From positions 1,860,001 to 1,924,000 of the forward strand of contig LT549889.1 of NCBI GenBank assembly GCA_900078775.1: DNA of 64,000 nucleotides. The letters run 5' to 3'. The notes below the pieces were generated by a model. The model was not told the origin of the DNA and did no database searches. It was given only the letters and a program-made list of their open reading frames with translations. Shown one piece after another: positions 51,512 through 60,733 of the stretch (positions are counted from its first letter, which is position 1; the number at the start of each line of letters is the position of its first letter). Both the position numbers and the translations under genes were made by a program. This DNA is from Mycolicibacterium aurum. Its GTDB lineage: Bacteria > Actinomycetota > Actinomycetes > Mycobacteriales > Mycobacteriaceae.

Positions 51512-51534
51512 AATTTACATTCCGACAATGGAAT
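51512..51534 (-). promoter_or_regulatory. Candidate promoter/operator of the pot operon
   Basis: Minus-strand TAAATT at 51517-51512 fits a -10 box. Directly upstream, ATTCC-N6-GGAAT (51519-51534) is an inverted repeat occupying the spacer, a typical repressor position. No clear -35 box was found. Confidence 0.4.
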
Positions 51535-51546
51535 CCATAGGTTTCT

Positions 51547-51562
51547 CTGTCCTCGGGGACAG
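51547..51562. repeat. Hairpin CTGTCC-TCGG-GGACAG in the potA / NCS1 gap
   Basis: A perfect 6-bp inverted repeat with a 4-nt loop in the 170-nt divergent gap. It could be an operator half or RNA structure; function not assigned. Confidence 0.4.
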
Positions 51563-51645
51563 AATCCGCTGCGCCGATGGTGATGAGCACGGCATCGGAA
51601 GGCGGCAGCCGGGCCCCACCCGGCGGGTCATGATCGAATACTCGC

Positions 51646-53082
51646 ATGACCGGCGGCGCGACAAGGGCCTCTCAGCCATCCGATTCCAACCCGACGAACA
51701 ACCCGTTGACGTCGCCGTCCTTCACCGGCCGGTCGCCGTCGGGGGCCGGGGACCTGTCGGTGGAGACGCACGGCATCGCGCCGGTCGGCCGGGACAACCG
51801 GTACGGCTCGCCGGCCCGGCTGTTCACCGTCTGGTTCGCCCCACAGGTCAACATGACCGGCGTCTTCACCGGCACCCTGGCCATCCTGCTCGGCCTCGGG
51901 TTCTGGCTGGGGCTGGTGGCCATGGTGATCGGCACCGTGCTCGGCGCGCTGGTGGTCGCGTATCTGTCCACCTGGGGTCCGCGCACCGGCACCGCCCAGC
52001 TGCCCGGCGCGCGAATGGCGTTCGGGTCCGGGGTCGCCCTGCCCGCGGCCCTGCAGTGGCTGTCCTCTATAGCCTGGGACGCCCTGGTCGGCCTGTTCGG
52101 CGGGCAGGCGCTGGCGCTGCTGCTCGGCATCCCGTTCTGGGTGGCGGTACTGATCGTGCTGGCCGTGCAGGGCGCGGTCGGTTTCATCGGCTACGAGCTC
52201 ATCCACCGGCTGCAGGCGGTGCTGACCGTGGTGCTGTTCGCCACCTTCGTGGTGTTCGCGGTCAAGCTCGTCTCCGGCGGCGGTCATCCCGTCATCACGC
52301 CGGCCCAGTTGACCGGTGCGGACCTGGTGGGCGCCTTCGTCCTCGAGGTGACCGTCGCGCTCAGCCTCACCATCTCCTGGGCGAGCTACGCCGCGGACTT
52401 CAGCCGCTACCTGCCGGTCGATGCGGGCAGCGGCCGGGTCTTCGGCTACACCTTCGGCGGCATCGTGACCGCCTACATCTTCGTGCAGGGCATCGGCATC
52501 GCCGCCGCCGAGGCGATCGGTGAGCACACCGCCGAAGGGGTGCGCGACGTGATGGGCGGCGGGGTGCTGGGGGCGGTGGCCCTGCTGGTCATCGCGCTGG
52601 CCTCGGTGGGCTCCGGTGTCATGAACGACTACAGCGGATCGCTGGCCCTGCAGACGTTGGGGGTGCGGGTGCGCCGTCCGGTATCGGCCGTCCTGGTCAC
52701 CGTGCTGGCCTTCTTCCTCATCCTGTGGCTGCACAGTGCCGACACCGCCACCCGGTTCCTCGACGTGCTGCTGCTCATCGGGTACTGGATTCCGGCATTC
52801 GTCGCGATCATCGTCATCGACTGGCTGCTGCGGACCCGGGGCGCGACAGACCCGTTCGTCGACGTGGCGGCCGCCGTCACGCCACGCCGGCATGCCGGTG
52901 CCGCGCTGGTGGTCTTCGTGCTCTCCTACGCGGCGGCGATGCCGTTCATGAACACCTCGCTCATCCAGGGGCCGGTGGCCACCGCCTGGCACGGCGCCGA
53001 TATCGCCTACTTCGTGAACTTCGTTGTCGCCGCGGTGCTTTACGGGGGATACCGGGTCAGCAGGGACCGTCGGGCGGGTTAG
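51646..53082 (+). CDS. NCS1-family permease (cytosine/purine type, CodB-like)
   Basis: The 478-residue protein has about twelve helices. A long polar N-terminal tail (1-55) leads into YGSPARLFTVWFAPQVNMTGVFTGTLA, the NCS1 signature. Later ISWASYAADFSRYLP is the conserved substrate-site helix. NCS1 permeases take up cytosine, purines, allantoin or related bases by symport. It is divergent from the pot operon. No catabolic gene for nucleobases lies nearby, so the exact substrate cannot be named. Confidence 0.88.
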   Translation: MTGGATRASQPSDSNPTNNPLTSPSFTGRSPSGAGDLSVETHGIAPVGRDNRYGSPARLFTVWFAPQVNMTGVFTGTLAILLGLGFWLGLVAMVIGTVLGALVVAYLSTWGPRTGTAQLPGARMAFGSGVALPAALQWLSSIAWDALVGLFGGQALALLLGIPFWVAVLIVLAVQGAVGFIGYELIHRLQAVLTVVLFATFVVFAVKLVSGGGHPVITPAQLTGADLVGAFVLEVTVALSLTISWASYAADFSRYLPVDAGSGRVFGYTFGGIVTAYIFVQGIGIAAAEAIGEHTAEGVRDVMGGGVLGAVALLVIALASVGSGVMNDYSGSLALQTLGVRVRRPVSAVLVTVLAFFLILWLHSADTATRFLDVLLLIGYWIPAFVAIIVIDWLLRTRGATDPFVDVAAAVTPRRHAGAALVVFVLSYAAAMPFMNTSLIQGPVATAWHGADIAYFVNFVVAAVLYGGYRVSRDRRAG

Positions 53083-54269
53083 TCCCGGACGGTGGCGAAG
53101 AACGCCCGGACGTCCTCGACGAACAGTTCGGGTTGTTCGAACGCGGCGAAGTGCCCGCCGCGCGGCATCGTCGTCCACCGGGTGATGTTGTAGTTGGGTT
53201 CGCACCACGGCCGCGGGGACCGCAGGATCTCCTTGGGGAAGGCCGCGACGCCGGTCGGCACGGCCACCGGTTCGCCCTGCCCGAAGGCGCGGAAACTCTC
53301 CCAGTACAGCCGGGCCGAGGACGCACCCGATCCGGTCAGCCAGTACAGCATCACGTTGTCCAGCAACTCGTCCCGGCTGAGCACGTTCTCCGGATCACCG
53401 TCGCAGTCGGTCCAGGACCAGAACTTCTCCACGATCCAGGCCAGCTGGGCGACCGGGGAATCGACCAGTCCGTAGCCGAGGGTCTGCGGACGGGTGGACT
53501 GTTGTTTGGAGTAGCCCGAGTCCCACTTGTCGTAGAGCTTCATCGCCGCGAAGGCCTGCAGGTCCTCCTCGGTGGGGTTCTTCAGGCTCTCCTCGGTGGG
53601 CCGGCCGAGCGGCATGTTGGTGTGGATGGCGATGCAGCCGTTGCCGCTGCCGTCGGCGCCGGCGTTGCGCCCGATCTGGGTGGTGATCGCCGCGCCCCAG
53701 TCCCCGCCCTGCGCGCCGTACCGGGCGTAGCCCAGACGGCCCATCAGCGTGGCCCAGGCCGTCGCGATCCGTTCGATGCCCCAGCCGATGCCGGTGGGTT
53801 TGCCGGAGAATCCGTACCCGGGCAGGGACGGGCAGACCACGTGGAACGCGTCCTCGGCCCGGCCGCCGTGGGCGGTCGGGTCGGTCAGCGGCCCGACCAC
53901 CTTCTGGAACTCGACGATCGATCCGGGCCACCCGTGCGTGATGATCAGCGGCAGGGCGTCCGGGTGCGGTGAGCGCTGGTGGATGAAGTGAATGCTCAGA
54001 TCGTCTATGTCGGTAATGAATTGGGAGAAGCGGTTCAGCTCGGCTTCCCGGGCCCGCCAGTCGTAGTCCTCGGCCCAGTACCGGGCGAGCTCGCGGGTGT
54101 AGGCCAGCGGGATGCCCTGGCTCCAGTCGTCGACGCATTCGGGGTCCGGCCACCGGGTGCGCGCCAGCCGGTCGGTCAGATCGGTGAGCGCATCGTCGGC
54201 GATGGCGATGCGGAACGGGCGGACGTCTTCCGGGGCGAGCGCAGCGACGGGGCGAACATCTTCGGCCAT
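53079..54269 (-). CDS. Epoxide hydrolase (alpha/beta hydrolase with EHN domain)
   Basis: The 396-residue product has the N-terminal EHN domain (VRPFRIAIADDALTDLTDRLARTRWP) and then an alpha/beta hydrolase core. The oxyanion motif is HGWPGS (112-117), nucleophile Asp190 lies in GGDWGAA, and the catalytic His is in RGGHFAAFEQPE. The family converts epoxides to diols; mycobacteria have several such enzymes and natural substrates are mostly unknown. The stop overlaps the convergent NCS1 gene stop by a few bases, and 4 nt separate its start from the cyclase gene stop, so it probably shares that transcript. Confidence 0.92.
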   Translation of the reverse strand: MAEDVRPVAALAPEDVRPFRIAIADDALTDLTDRLARTRWPDPECVDDWSQGIPLAYTRELARYWAEDYDWRAREAELNRFSQFITDIDDLSIHFIHQRSPHPDALPLIITHGWPGSIVEFQKVVGPLTDPTAHGGRAEDAFHVVCPSLPGYGFSGKPTGIGWGIERIATAWATLMGRLGYARYGAQGGDWGAAITTQIGRNAGADGSGNGCIAIHTNMPLGRPTEESLKNPTEEDLQAFAAMKLYDKWDSGYSKQQSTRPQTLGYGLVDSPVAQLAWIVEKFWSWTDCDGDPENVLSRDELLDNVMLYWLTGSGASSARLYWESFRAFGQGEPVAVPTGVAAFPKEILRSPRPWCEPNYNITRWTTMPRGGHFAAFEQPELFVEDVRAFFATVRD

Positions 54270-54273
54270 GGGC

Positions 54274-55779
54274 TCATCGTGGCACGTGGAGGTACGTCGG
54301 TTCGGAACGTCCGCGCAGTGTCACCGAGCCGTGTCCGACCCAGTGCCCGGCCTCGTCCTCGGCGCGCGCCAGTGCCGCACCGGAGGCTGCGATCCGTTCC
54401 GGCAGCGCCTTGGCGACGTCGGCGAGGCGGGCCGCCTCGTTCACCGGGTCGCCGATGACCGTGTACTCGTAGCGGTTCTCGGAGCCGATGTTGCCCGCGA
54501 ACACCGGCCCGGCGGAGACCCCGACGCCGAAGTCCAGCGCCAGCTGCGCCACGGTCCCGCCCAGCCGGCGGGCGGTGGCCAGCGCGTCGGCGGCCGCGTG
54601 CTCGGCGGCCATCGGCGCCCCGAACACCGCCAGCGCGGCGTCGCCCTGGAACTTGTTGATCAGCCCGTGGTGTTCGTCGACCGCGGCGACGACGAGCCGG
54701 AAGAACTCGTTGAGCACCTCGGCCAGCTCACGCGGGCCGTGGTTCATCGCCAGCTCGGTGGAGCCGGTCACGTCGATGAAGAGCACCGCCACCTCGCGGA
54801 CCTCACCGGTGAGCGCCTTCTCGGCGTCCAACGATTCGAAGGCGACGCGTGCCACCGCGTCACCGACGTGCCGGCCGAACAGGTCACGCAGCCGATCGCG
54901 TTCCTGCAGCCCGGTGACCATCCGGTTGAAACCGCTTTGCAGGCGCCCGATCTCGGATTGTTCGTAGACATCGACCTGCTGGTCGATGCGGCCCTGCTCG
55001 ACCAGGGCCATGGCGTCGACGATGTCGCGCAGCGGGTCCGAGATCGACAGCGAGACCAGGATCAGCGACCGCAATCCGAGGAACACCGCGACCAGCGACA
55101 GCAGGATCACCGGGATGTCGATCGAGGCGGTGGTGGGGATGAACCAGCCGTTGGCCCGGCACAGCACCAGGATGACGATGGTCACGCTGGGCAACGCCGT
55201 GGTCAACGTCCACATCAGCAGCAGCCGCGCAGTCACCCCGGGCGCGGTGACCCGGCTCTCGAACTGCCGGTTGGCGGCGGCCACGATCGGCCGGATGATG
55301 CGCTGGGTGAACAGCAGGCTGCTGCTCACCGTCGCAGTGCCGCCGAACAGCACCGACACCGCCAGCAGCACCGTCAGGGCGACGCCGTGGTCGCGGTTGA
55401 CCGCCAGGAAGACGATGCCGGCCCCGAGCCACACCGCCATCAGCAGGAAGGACTGGCGCCGGACGATGTTGATGGCGGCCCGGCGCTGGGCGATGTTCGG
55501 CCGGGCACCGGCGGCGAACCAGCGCAGCGACGGCGCGATGTTGAGGTGCGCCCCGTAGGCGGTGACGGCGGTGCTGACCACCATCACCACGATCAGCGCC
55601 ACCAGGTTGGTGTGGTTGAGCAGCGCCTGGGTGCCGACGATGGTCTGCCGACTCAGCGACACCAGCACACCGACCACCTCGGCCGCAGTCAACAGGTGCG
55701 CGAACACCAGACCCGCCGCATACCGCAGCGCCGGGCGGCTGGGCTGGGCCGACCGCGGCCGCGGGTCACCCGGGGACAT
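54274..55779 (-). CDS. Class III adenylate/guanylate cyclase with membrane and HAMP domains
   Basis: The 501-residue protein has six membrane helices (about 18-270), a HAMP segment (SDPLRDIVDAMALVEQGRIDQQVDVYEQSEIGRLQSGFNRMV), then a catalytic domain. Visible catalytic residues are the metal Asp in VLFIDVTGS and in FQGDAALAVFGAP, the adenine-specifying Lys in NKFQGD, and the transition-state Asn/Arg in GDPVNEAARL. The architecture matches M. tuberculosis Rv1318c-Rv1320c. It should make cAMP as a homodimer under control of membrane signals. The ATG 55779 lies 14 nt inside the end of the upstream lipoprotein gene. Confidence 0.93.
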   Translation of the reverse strand: MSPGDPRPRSAQPSRPALRYAAGLVFAHLLTAAEVVGVLVSLSRQTIVGTQALLNHTNLVALIVVMVVSTAVTAYGAHLNIAPSLRWFAAGARPNIAQRRAAINIVRRQSFLLMAVWLGAGIVFLAVNRDHGVALTVLLAVSVLFGGTATVSSSLLFTQRIIRPIVAAANRQFESRVTAPGVTARLLLMWTLTTALPSVTIVILVLCRANGWFIPTTASIDIPVILLSLVAVFLGLRSLILVSLSISDPLRDIVDAMALVEQGRIDQQVDVYEQSEIGRLQSGFNRMVTGLQERDRLRDLFGRHVGDAVARVAFESLDAEKALTGEVREVAVLFIDVTGSTELAMNHGPRELAEVLNEFFRLVVAAVDEHHGLINKFQGDAALAVFGAPMAAEHAAADALATARRLGGTVAQLALDFGVGVSAGPVFAGNIGSENRYEYTVIGDPVNEAARLADVAKALPERIAASGAALARAEDEAGHWVGHGSVTLRGRSEPTYLHVPR

Positions 55780-56353
55780 CGGTGTAGACCCGGGTGTAGC
55801 CGTCGGCCGAGAAGGTGAACCCCTTCCCGCTGGCCTCGCTGCCGCAGGACACCCCGCTGGCCTCCTGCACATTGCACCGGAAACCGGCGACGGCGAGCAC
55901 CGCGCCGAACGGCAGGGTGGCGATCGGGATGGGGGACTCCGGCACCCCGTCGGTGACGGCGAACCGGACCTCGGAGGTCTGGTCGATCAGGATGGTGTCC
56001 GGGGTGGCGGGCCCGTCGGGTCCCGGCACCGCGGTCGGGACACCCGTGATCGGCAGCCGTGCCGCGGACACCGCCCGACAGCCCGCCCAGTCGTGCGGGA
56101 CGATGACGCAGTGCCAGCGGCCGCTGGGGCTCGCGAAGTGATAGGCCAGGCCGGTGCCGGCATGGAAGTCGGCCGCGTTCGCCAACTGGGCGTTGCTCCG
56201 GTACGGCGGCAATCGCGGTGCCGGAACGGAGGTTTCGGCCGGCGTCCAGGGCTCACCGGTGTTCACGATGGTGGGGGAGCCGCAGCCGGCGAGCAGCAGT
56301 GCCGCCGCGGCGCCGGATGCCAGGCGCGCCCGTGCGTCGTGGCCTCGTTTCAC
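55766..56353 (-). CDS. Secreted lipoprotein of unknown function
   Basis: The protein has 195 residues. The GTG at 56353 starts a signal peptide VKRGHDARARLASGAAAALLLAGC with lipobox LAG-Cys24. The mature part contains several cysteines (HCVIV, AGCRAV, FRCNVQ, SCGSE), suggesting disulfides, and a layout reminiscent of the 17758 lipoprotein. The TACCCT box ending 6 nt upstream supports the start; a longer frame to 56500 would add an unlikely leader. It overlaps the cyclase start by 14 nt. Function unknown. Confidence 0.8.
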   Translation of the reverse strand: MKRGHDARARLASGAAAALLLAGCGSPTIVNTGEPWTPAETSVPAPRLPPYRSNAQLANAADFHAGTGLAYHFASPSGRWHCVIVPHDWAGCRAVSAARLPITGVPTAVPGPDGPATPDTILIDQTSEVRFAVTDGVPESPIPIATLPFGAVLAVAGFRCNVQEASGVSCGSEASGKGFTFSADGYTRVYTDVPG

Positions 56354-56359
56354 CGCCTC

Positions 56360-56365
56360 AGGGTA
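56360..56365 (-). promoter_or_regulatory. -10 box, leaderless start of the 55766 lipoprotein
   Basis: Minus-strand TACCCT ends 6 nt before GTG 56353, identical hexamer and spacing to the lipoprotein at 18450. Confidence 0.5.
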
Positions 56366-56538
56366 GAGCCCGGTCCGGCCATCGGAGGCTGTCCGCGCTC
56401 CGCGGCGAATCGGCGCGCCGCGAGAAGTGTGAACGTGCGCCGTCCCGGGCCGAGCGCCGTCCCGGCCGCCGCGACCGTATTCAGATCCCGCTGAGCACAA
56501 CCGGTGACGATCGGGCAGGCGCCGCGAAGACTTGCCGG

Positions 56539-57990
56539 GTGAGCCGAGTGATCCGTTTCAACGCCTTCGACATGAACTGCGTCGCCCACCAGTCGCCCGG
56601 ACTGTGGAAGCACCCCGAGGACCAGTCGTGGCGGTATAAGGACATCCGCTACTGGACCGAGCTCGCCCAGCTGCTGGAGCGCGGCCGCTTCGACGGGTTG
56701 TTCATCGCCGACGTGCTCGGCACCTACGACGTGTACGGCGCCGGCGACGAGGCCGCCATCCGGCAGGGCGCACAGATCCCGGTGAACGACCCGATGCTGC
56801 TGGTCTCGGCGATGGCACTGGTCACCGATCATCTGGGCTTCGGCATCACCACCGGCACCGGGTTCGAGCATCCCTATCCGTTCGCCCGGCGGATGTCCAC
56901 GCTGGACCACCTGACCAACGGCCGGGTCGGCTGGAACGTGGTCACCGGCTACCTGCCGTCGGCCGCCCGCAACATGGGGCAGACCGATCAGCCCGCGCAC
57001 GACGCCCGCTACGACCACGCCGATGAGTACCTGGAGGTGCTGTACAAGCTCTGGGAGGGCTCCTGGGAGGACGACGCCGTCGTCCGCGACCGGGAGAACG
57101 GGATCTTCACCGATCCGGACAAGGTGCACCACATCGGCCACTCCGGCACGCACTTCTCGGTGCCCGGGGTCCATCTGTCCGAACCTTCAGTGCAGCGCAC
57201 CCCGGTGATCTACCAGGCCGGCGCCTCGCCGCGCGGGGTCCGCTTCGCCGCCGAGAACGCCGAGGCGATCTTCACCGGCGCCCCCACCAAAGAGATTCTG
57301 CGCGAAACGGTTTCGACGATCCGACGGGAGCTCGAGCTGGCCGGCCGGGACCCGTACTCGGCGAAGATCTTCAACATGACCACGATCATCACCGGCGCGA
57401 CCGACGACGAGGCGCACAACAAGCATCTGGAGTACCTAGCCTACGGCGACCCAGAGGGTGCGCTGGTCTTCATGTCCGGGTGGATGGGCATCGACCTGGC
57501 CCAGTACGGGCTGGACGAGCCGATCGGCAACGTCGACTCCAACGCCATCCTGTCCGCGGTCAAGGCCTTCCAGTCCGCCGACCCCAAGGGCGGGGAGTGG
57601 CTGGTCCGCGACATCGCCGAATGGGGTGAGATCGGCGGCATGGGTCCGCGGATCATCGGCTCGGCCGAACGGGTCGCCGACACCCTGCAGGAGTGGGTCG
57701 AGGAGACCGACGTGGACGGGTTCAACCTGGCCTACGCCATCACACCGGGCTCGTTCGCCGATTTCGTCGAGTACGTGGTGCCGGTGCTGACCGAGCGGGG
57801 CGCCTACCAGAAGGAATACACACCGGGGTCGCTGCGCAACAAGCTGACCGGGGTCGGGGACCGACTGCCCGCCGAGCACCGCGGTGCGAGTTACCGGGTG
57901 GGCGGGCCCAACTCGACGATCATCGATCGCCCGTCCACCCTGCCGTCCTCATCGACGTCGTCGGCGGCCCAACCGGCCCGGGGCCGCTGA
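56539..57990 (+). CDS. FMN-dependent monooxygenase, NtaA/SnaA/DszA family
   Basis: The 483-residue luciferase-like (LLM) enzyme begins MSRVIRFNAFDMNCVAHQSPGLWKHP, the typical opening of this family, followed by GLFIADVLG, RRMSTLDHLTNGRVGWNVVTGYLPSAARNMG and VIYQAGASPRG. Relatives oxidise nitrilotriacetate, pristinamycin IIB or dibenzothiophene sulfone with reduced FMN supplied by a reductase. No reductase is adjacent and the substrate is unknown. GTG 56539 is chosen; a second GTG 9 nt later is possible. The Ser-rich C-terminal tail is unusual but short. Confidence 0.9.
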   Translation: MSRVIRFNAFDMNCVAHQSPGLWKHPEDQSWRYKDIRYWTELAQLLERGRFDGLFIADVLGTYDVYGAGDEAAIRQGAQIPVNDPMLLVSAMALVTDHLGFGITTGTGFEHPYPFARRMSTLDHLTNGRVGWNVVTGYLPSAARNMGQTDQPAHDARYDHADEYLEVLYKLWEGSWEDDAVVRDRENGIFTDPDKVHHIGHSGTHFSVPGVHLSEPSVQRTPVIYQAGASPRGVRFAAENAEAIFTGAPTKEILRETVSTIRRELELAGRDPYSAKIFNMTTIITGATDDEAHNKHLEYLAYGDPEGALVFMSGWMGIDLAQYGLDEPIGNVDSNAILSAVKAFQSADPKGGEWLVRDIAEWGEIGGMGPRIIGSAERVADTLQEWVEETDVDGFNLAYAITPGSFADFVEYVVPVLTERGAYQKEYTPGSLRNKLTGVGDRLPAEHRGASYRVGGPNSTIIDRPSTLPSSSTSSAAQPARGR

Positions 57991-58079
57991 GGCCGGTATA
58001 ACCCGCCGCGCGGTTCGATGGGGCGATACGGCGTTGTGGCGGAACCACTCTCGTTCGGCGGCGAAACTCGCCGGCGGCG

Positions 58080-58101
58080 GGATCGGAGGACCTCCAGATC
58101 C
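58080..58101. repeat. Compact inverted repeat upstream of the 58144 membrane gene
   Basis: GGATC-GGAGG-A-CCTCC-A-GATCC. The inner GGAGG/CCTCC and outer GGATC/GATCC arms are both inverse. It sits 89 nt past the monooxygenase gene and 30 nt before the -10 box of the next gene; operator or terminator hairpin are both possible. Confidence 0.45.
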
Positions 58102-58131
58102 GCTACCACGGCTGATCGCCGGGCCCGCGGT

Positions 58132-58137
58132 TAAGCT
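58132..58137 (+). promoter_or_regulatory. -10 box, leaderless start of the 58144 gene
   Basis: TAAGCT ends 6 nt before ATG 58144. Confidence 0.5.
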
Positions 58138-58143
58138 GCGTCC

Positions 58144-59715
58144 ATGGCGCAGGTGAGCGGAAGGCACGGTACTGCGCCGAGCCCGTTCTCCATCTTCGCG
58201 GTGCTCTACACCGTCGCGATCGCGGTGGAACTCGGTGAGCAGTGGCTCGATCCCTGGTTCGCCGGAGGGTTCATCCTGGCCGCCGGGGTGGCCGTCGGCA
58301 CCGGTATGACCCGGACCAAGTTCCTGGCCCTGCTGGTCGCGGCGACCGGCTACTTCGCGGTGTTCCGGTTCCCGGAAGTGGCCAACCACGTCAACCTCAT
58401 CCTGTGCCTGAACCTCGCGATGATCGCGGTGCTCGGGTGGTCGGTGATCCGGCGCCGTGGCGACGCCGAGGCCGATTACGCCGTGCTGCTGCCGGTGCTG
58501 CGCCTGGGCTTGATCCTGGTCTACGTCATCGCCGGTTTCGACAAGCTCAACTCGGACTTCTTCGCCACCGATGCATCCTGTGCGACAGGGATGCTCACGT
58601 CGATCGTGGCCGCCCTGCAGACCCGCATCCTCGGTATGCCGGTGGTGCTGCCCGTCGCGGTGGGCGTGGGGCTGGCCGGCGCGCGGCTGCTGCGGCGCGG
58701 GCGGTTCGGTGCGCCGGGGCAGCGGGTGTTCACCGTGGCGGTGGCCGGGCTCGGTGTGGCCGCACTCGTCGGGGTGGTGTCGATCCTGCTCGCCGATGCG
58801 CCGGACGGATCCAATCTGCCCGCGGCGATCGGGATGATCGCCGCGGTGTCGGTGATCGGCTGGGAGCTCGGCGGCGGGCTGCTGCTCGGCGTCCCCCGGT
58901 TGCAGGCCGGTATCCTGGCCTTCTCGCTGATGATGCACGCGGCACTGGCCCTGGTCGGGTTCGTCGACTTCGGCGCACTGGCCCTGGCGTTGCTGTTCAC
59001 CTTCGTGCCCGCCGACCATCTGCAACGCCTGTCCATGCCGCGGGTGTACGGCTATGCCGGGATCTGCCTGGCGGTGACGGTGTTGAGCGGCTGGAGTGCC
59101 CACGTACACCCGGTTCCGCAGCACATCCTGCTGGCCGGGCTGCTGTTCGACATCGGCATCCTGGTCCTGCTGTGGCCGCAACTGGCGGCGCTGTTCTCCC
59201 CGGACCGGGACCCCCGCTGGCGCGGTGTGCGCATCCTGGACAGCCGGACGCCGGTGTGGCTGTACGCCGTGCCGGTGCTGCTGCTGATCATCGGTATGAC
59301 GCCCTACCTGGGGCTGCGCACCGCGGGCAACTTCTCCATGTTCAGCAATCTGCGCACCGAGGGGGAGAGTTCCAATCACCTTCTGATGGGCAGCAATCCG
59401 CTCAAGATGTGGGGCTACCAGGACGACGTGGTGTGGGTTCTCGACCTCGATGACCGGTTCGGGGAGGCGATCTACCACTACGACGGGTCCCCGCGCGGAT
59501 ACGCCTTGCCGGTGGTGGAGTTCCGCAAGTGGATCTACGACTGGGGCCGGGCCGGCTACCGCGTGCCGATGACCTACGCCTACGACGGATACCGGCACAC
59601 CACCGAGGACATCGTCACCGACCCGGTGTGGCGAACCGACACTCGCAGCCCCGAAATGGTGCTGCTGGACTTCCGCTACATCCAGCCCGGGCAGCCGAAC
59701 TACTGTCGGTGGTGA
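58144..59715 (+). CDS. Multi-pass membrane protein with HTTM-like features
   Basis: The 523-residue protein has about ten to twelve hydrophobic helices (13-410) and a C-terminal soluble part of ~110 residues. YVIAGFDKLNSDFF (about 125) resembles the conserved helix of HTTM/vitamin-K-dependent-carboxylase-like proteins, and NFSMFSNLRTEGESSNHLLMG near 393 resembles a pattern of the same group. No catalytic assignment is possible from sequence alone. It appears to be a single-gene unit with its own leaderless promoter. Confidence 0.6.
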   Translation: MAQVSGRHGTAPSPFSIFAVLYTVAIAVELGEQWLDPWFAGGFILAAGVAVGTGMTRTKFLALLVAATGYFAVFRFPEVANHVNLILCLNLAMIAVLGWSVIRRRGDAEADYAVLLPVLRLGLILVYVIAGFDKLNSDFFATDASCATGMLTSIVAALQTRILGMPVVLPVAVGVGLAGARLLRRGRFGAPGQRVFTVAVAGLGVAALVGVVSILLADAPDGSNLPAAIGMIAAVSVIGWELGGGLLLGVPRLQAGILAFSLMMHAALALVGFVDFGALALALLFTFVPADHLQRLSMPRVYGYAGICLAVTVLSGWSAHVHPVPQHILLAGLLFDIGILVLLWPQLAALFSPDRDPRWRGVRILDSRTPVWLYAVPVLLLIIGMTPYLGLRTAGNFSMFSNLRTEGESSNHLLMGSNPLKMWGYQDDVVWVLDLDDRFGEAIYHYDGSPRGYALPVVEFRKWIYDWGRAGYRVPMTYAYDGYRHTTEDIVTDPVWRTDTRSPEMVLLDFRYIQPGQPNYCRW

Positions 59716-59716
59716 G

Positions 59717-60592
59717 CTACGTGCGCACCACCACGACCGGCGCATTCGACAGCTGTGCGACGGTGGAGGCCACCGAGCCGAGCAGCAGGCCCGCGAACCC
59801 GCCGCGGCCCCGGCTGCCGACCACGACCAGCTGCGCCTGCCCGGACTCCTCGACCAGCCAGTGCGCCGGCCGGTCCCTCACGAGCCGGCGCTGCACCGTG
59901 ACGCCGGGGAACTCCTCCTGCCAGCCGGCCAGCCGCTCGGCGAGCGCCACCTGGGCTTCCTCCTCGTAGATCCGCCAATCCATGCCGAACATCTGCACCC
60001 CGCCGACATCGCTCCAGGCGTGCACCGCGACCAGGTCGACCCCGCGCAGCTCGGCCTCCTCGAACGCGAACCGGGTGGCCGCCTCCGCGGACGGGGAACC
60101 GTCGACGCCCAGCACGACCGGGGCCGACGAGTCGGCGACGTCGTTCTGGTGGATCACCACCACCGGGCAGTGCGCGTGGTGGAGCAGGCCCGCGGCCACC
60201 GAGCCGAGCGGCAGCCGCTTGTGTCCGCCGGTTCCCCGGTTGCCGACCACCAGCATCGTCGCCGACCGCGAGGCCTCGGCCAGCGTGCCCACCACCGGCG
60301 AGGGCCGCGATTCGGTGCGTACCTCGACGGTATCGCCGTCCCCGAGCGCGGCGTGGAATGCCTTCTCCGCGTTCGCCAGCACAGTATTCGACGAATCTTC
60401 CTGCTGCTCAACGATGATCGGTTCGGCAGGCAGTGCCGACCAGGTGGTGATCAGCGGCGCCTCGACATGCAGCAACGTCACCGACGTCTTGCGGCGCAGG
60501 CCCTCCTTGGCCGCCCACGCCACGGCGGCGTCAGAACCCGGTGAGCCGTCGACGGCGACGACGATTCCGAGCTGCTCTGCTGGGGATGACAT
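59717..60592 (-). CDS. Universal stress protein, two tandem USP domains
   Basis: The 291-residue protein has two USP domains (about 8-145 and 155-291). Both carry the ATP-binding G-x2-G-x9-G-S pattern: VGNRGTGGHKRLPLGS and VGSRGRGGFAGLLLGS. Two-domain ATP-binding USPs are a hallmark of the mycobacterial DosR dormancy regulon (Rv1996, Rv2005c, Rv2623 types). Consistent with this, a DosR-like box lies about 60 nt upstream and the gene follows the DevS-type kinase. The start ATG has AGAGGAG before it. Both domains should bind ATP. Confidence 0.92.
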   Translation of the reverse strand: MSSPAEQLGIVVAVDGSPGSDAAVAWAAKEGLRRKTSVTLLHVEAPLITTWSALPAEPIIVEQQEDSSNTVLANAEKAFHAALGDGDTVEVRTESRPSPVVGTLAEASRSATMLVVGNRGTGGHKRLPLGSVAAGLLHHAHCPVVVIHQNDVADSSAPVVLGVDGSPSAEAATRFAFEEAELRGVDLVAVHAWSDVGGVQMFGMDWRIYEEEAQVALAERLAGWQEEFPGVTVQRRLVRDRPAHWLVEESGQAQLVVVGSRGRGGFAGLLLGSVASTVAQLSNAPVVVVRT

Positions 60593-60650
60593 GGCTGCTC
60601 CTCTTGTGACGGTTACCGCTGACGCTAGTCGACCACGACCGGGCCCGGCA

Positions 60651-60663
60651 GGGCCCAAAGTCC
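60651..60663 (-). promoter_or_regulatory. DosR/DevR-box-like site upstream of the USP gene
   Basis: On the minus strand GGACTTTGGGCCC closely fits the DosR consensus GGGACTTNNGGCCC, with only the first G changed. A weaker partner (TGGACTACAGTTGG, 60684-60671) lies 20 nt farther upstream. The paired arrangement and the distance to the USP start (about 60 nt) are as in known DosR targets. Confidence 0.65.
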
Positions 60664-60733
60664 TTCGTTGCCAACTGTAGTCCAGGCTAACCGCGGCCCC
60701 GGCACGTTGGCGGGATCATCTGCACCGCAACGG

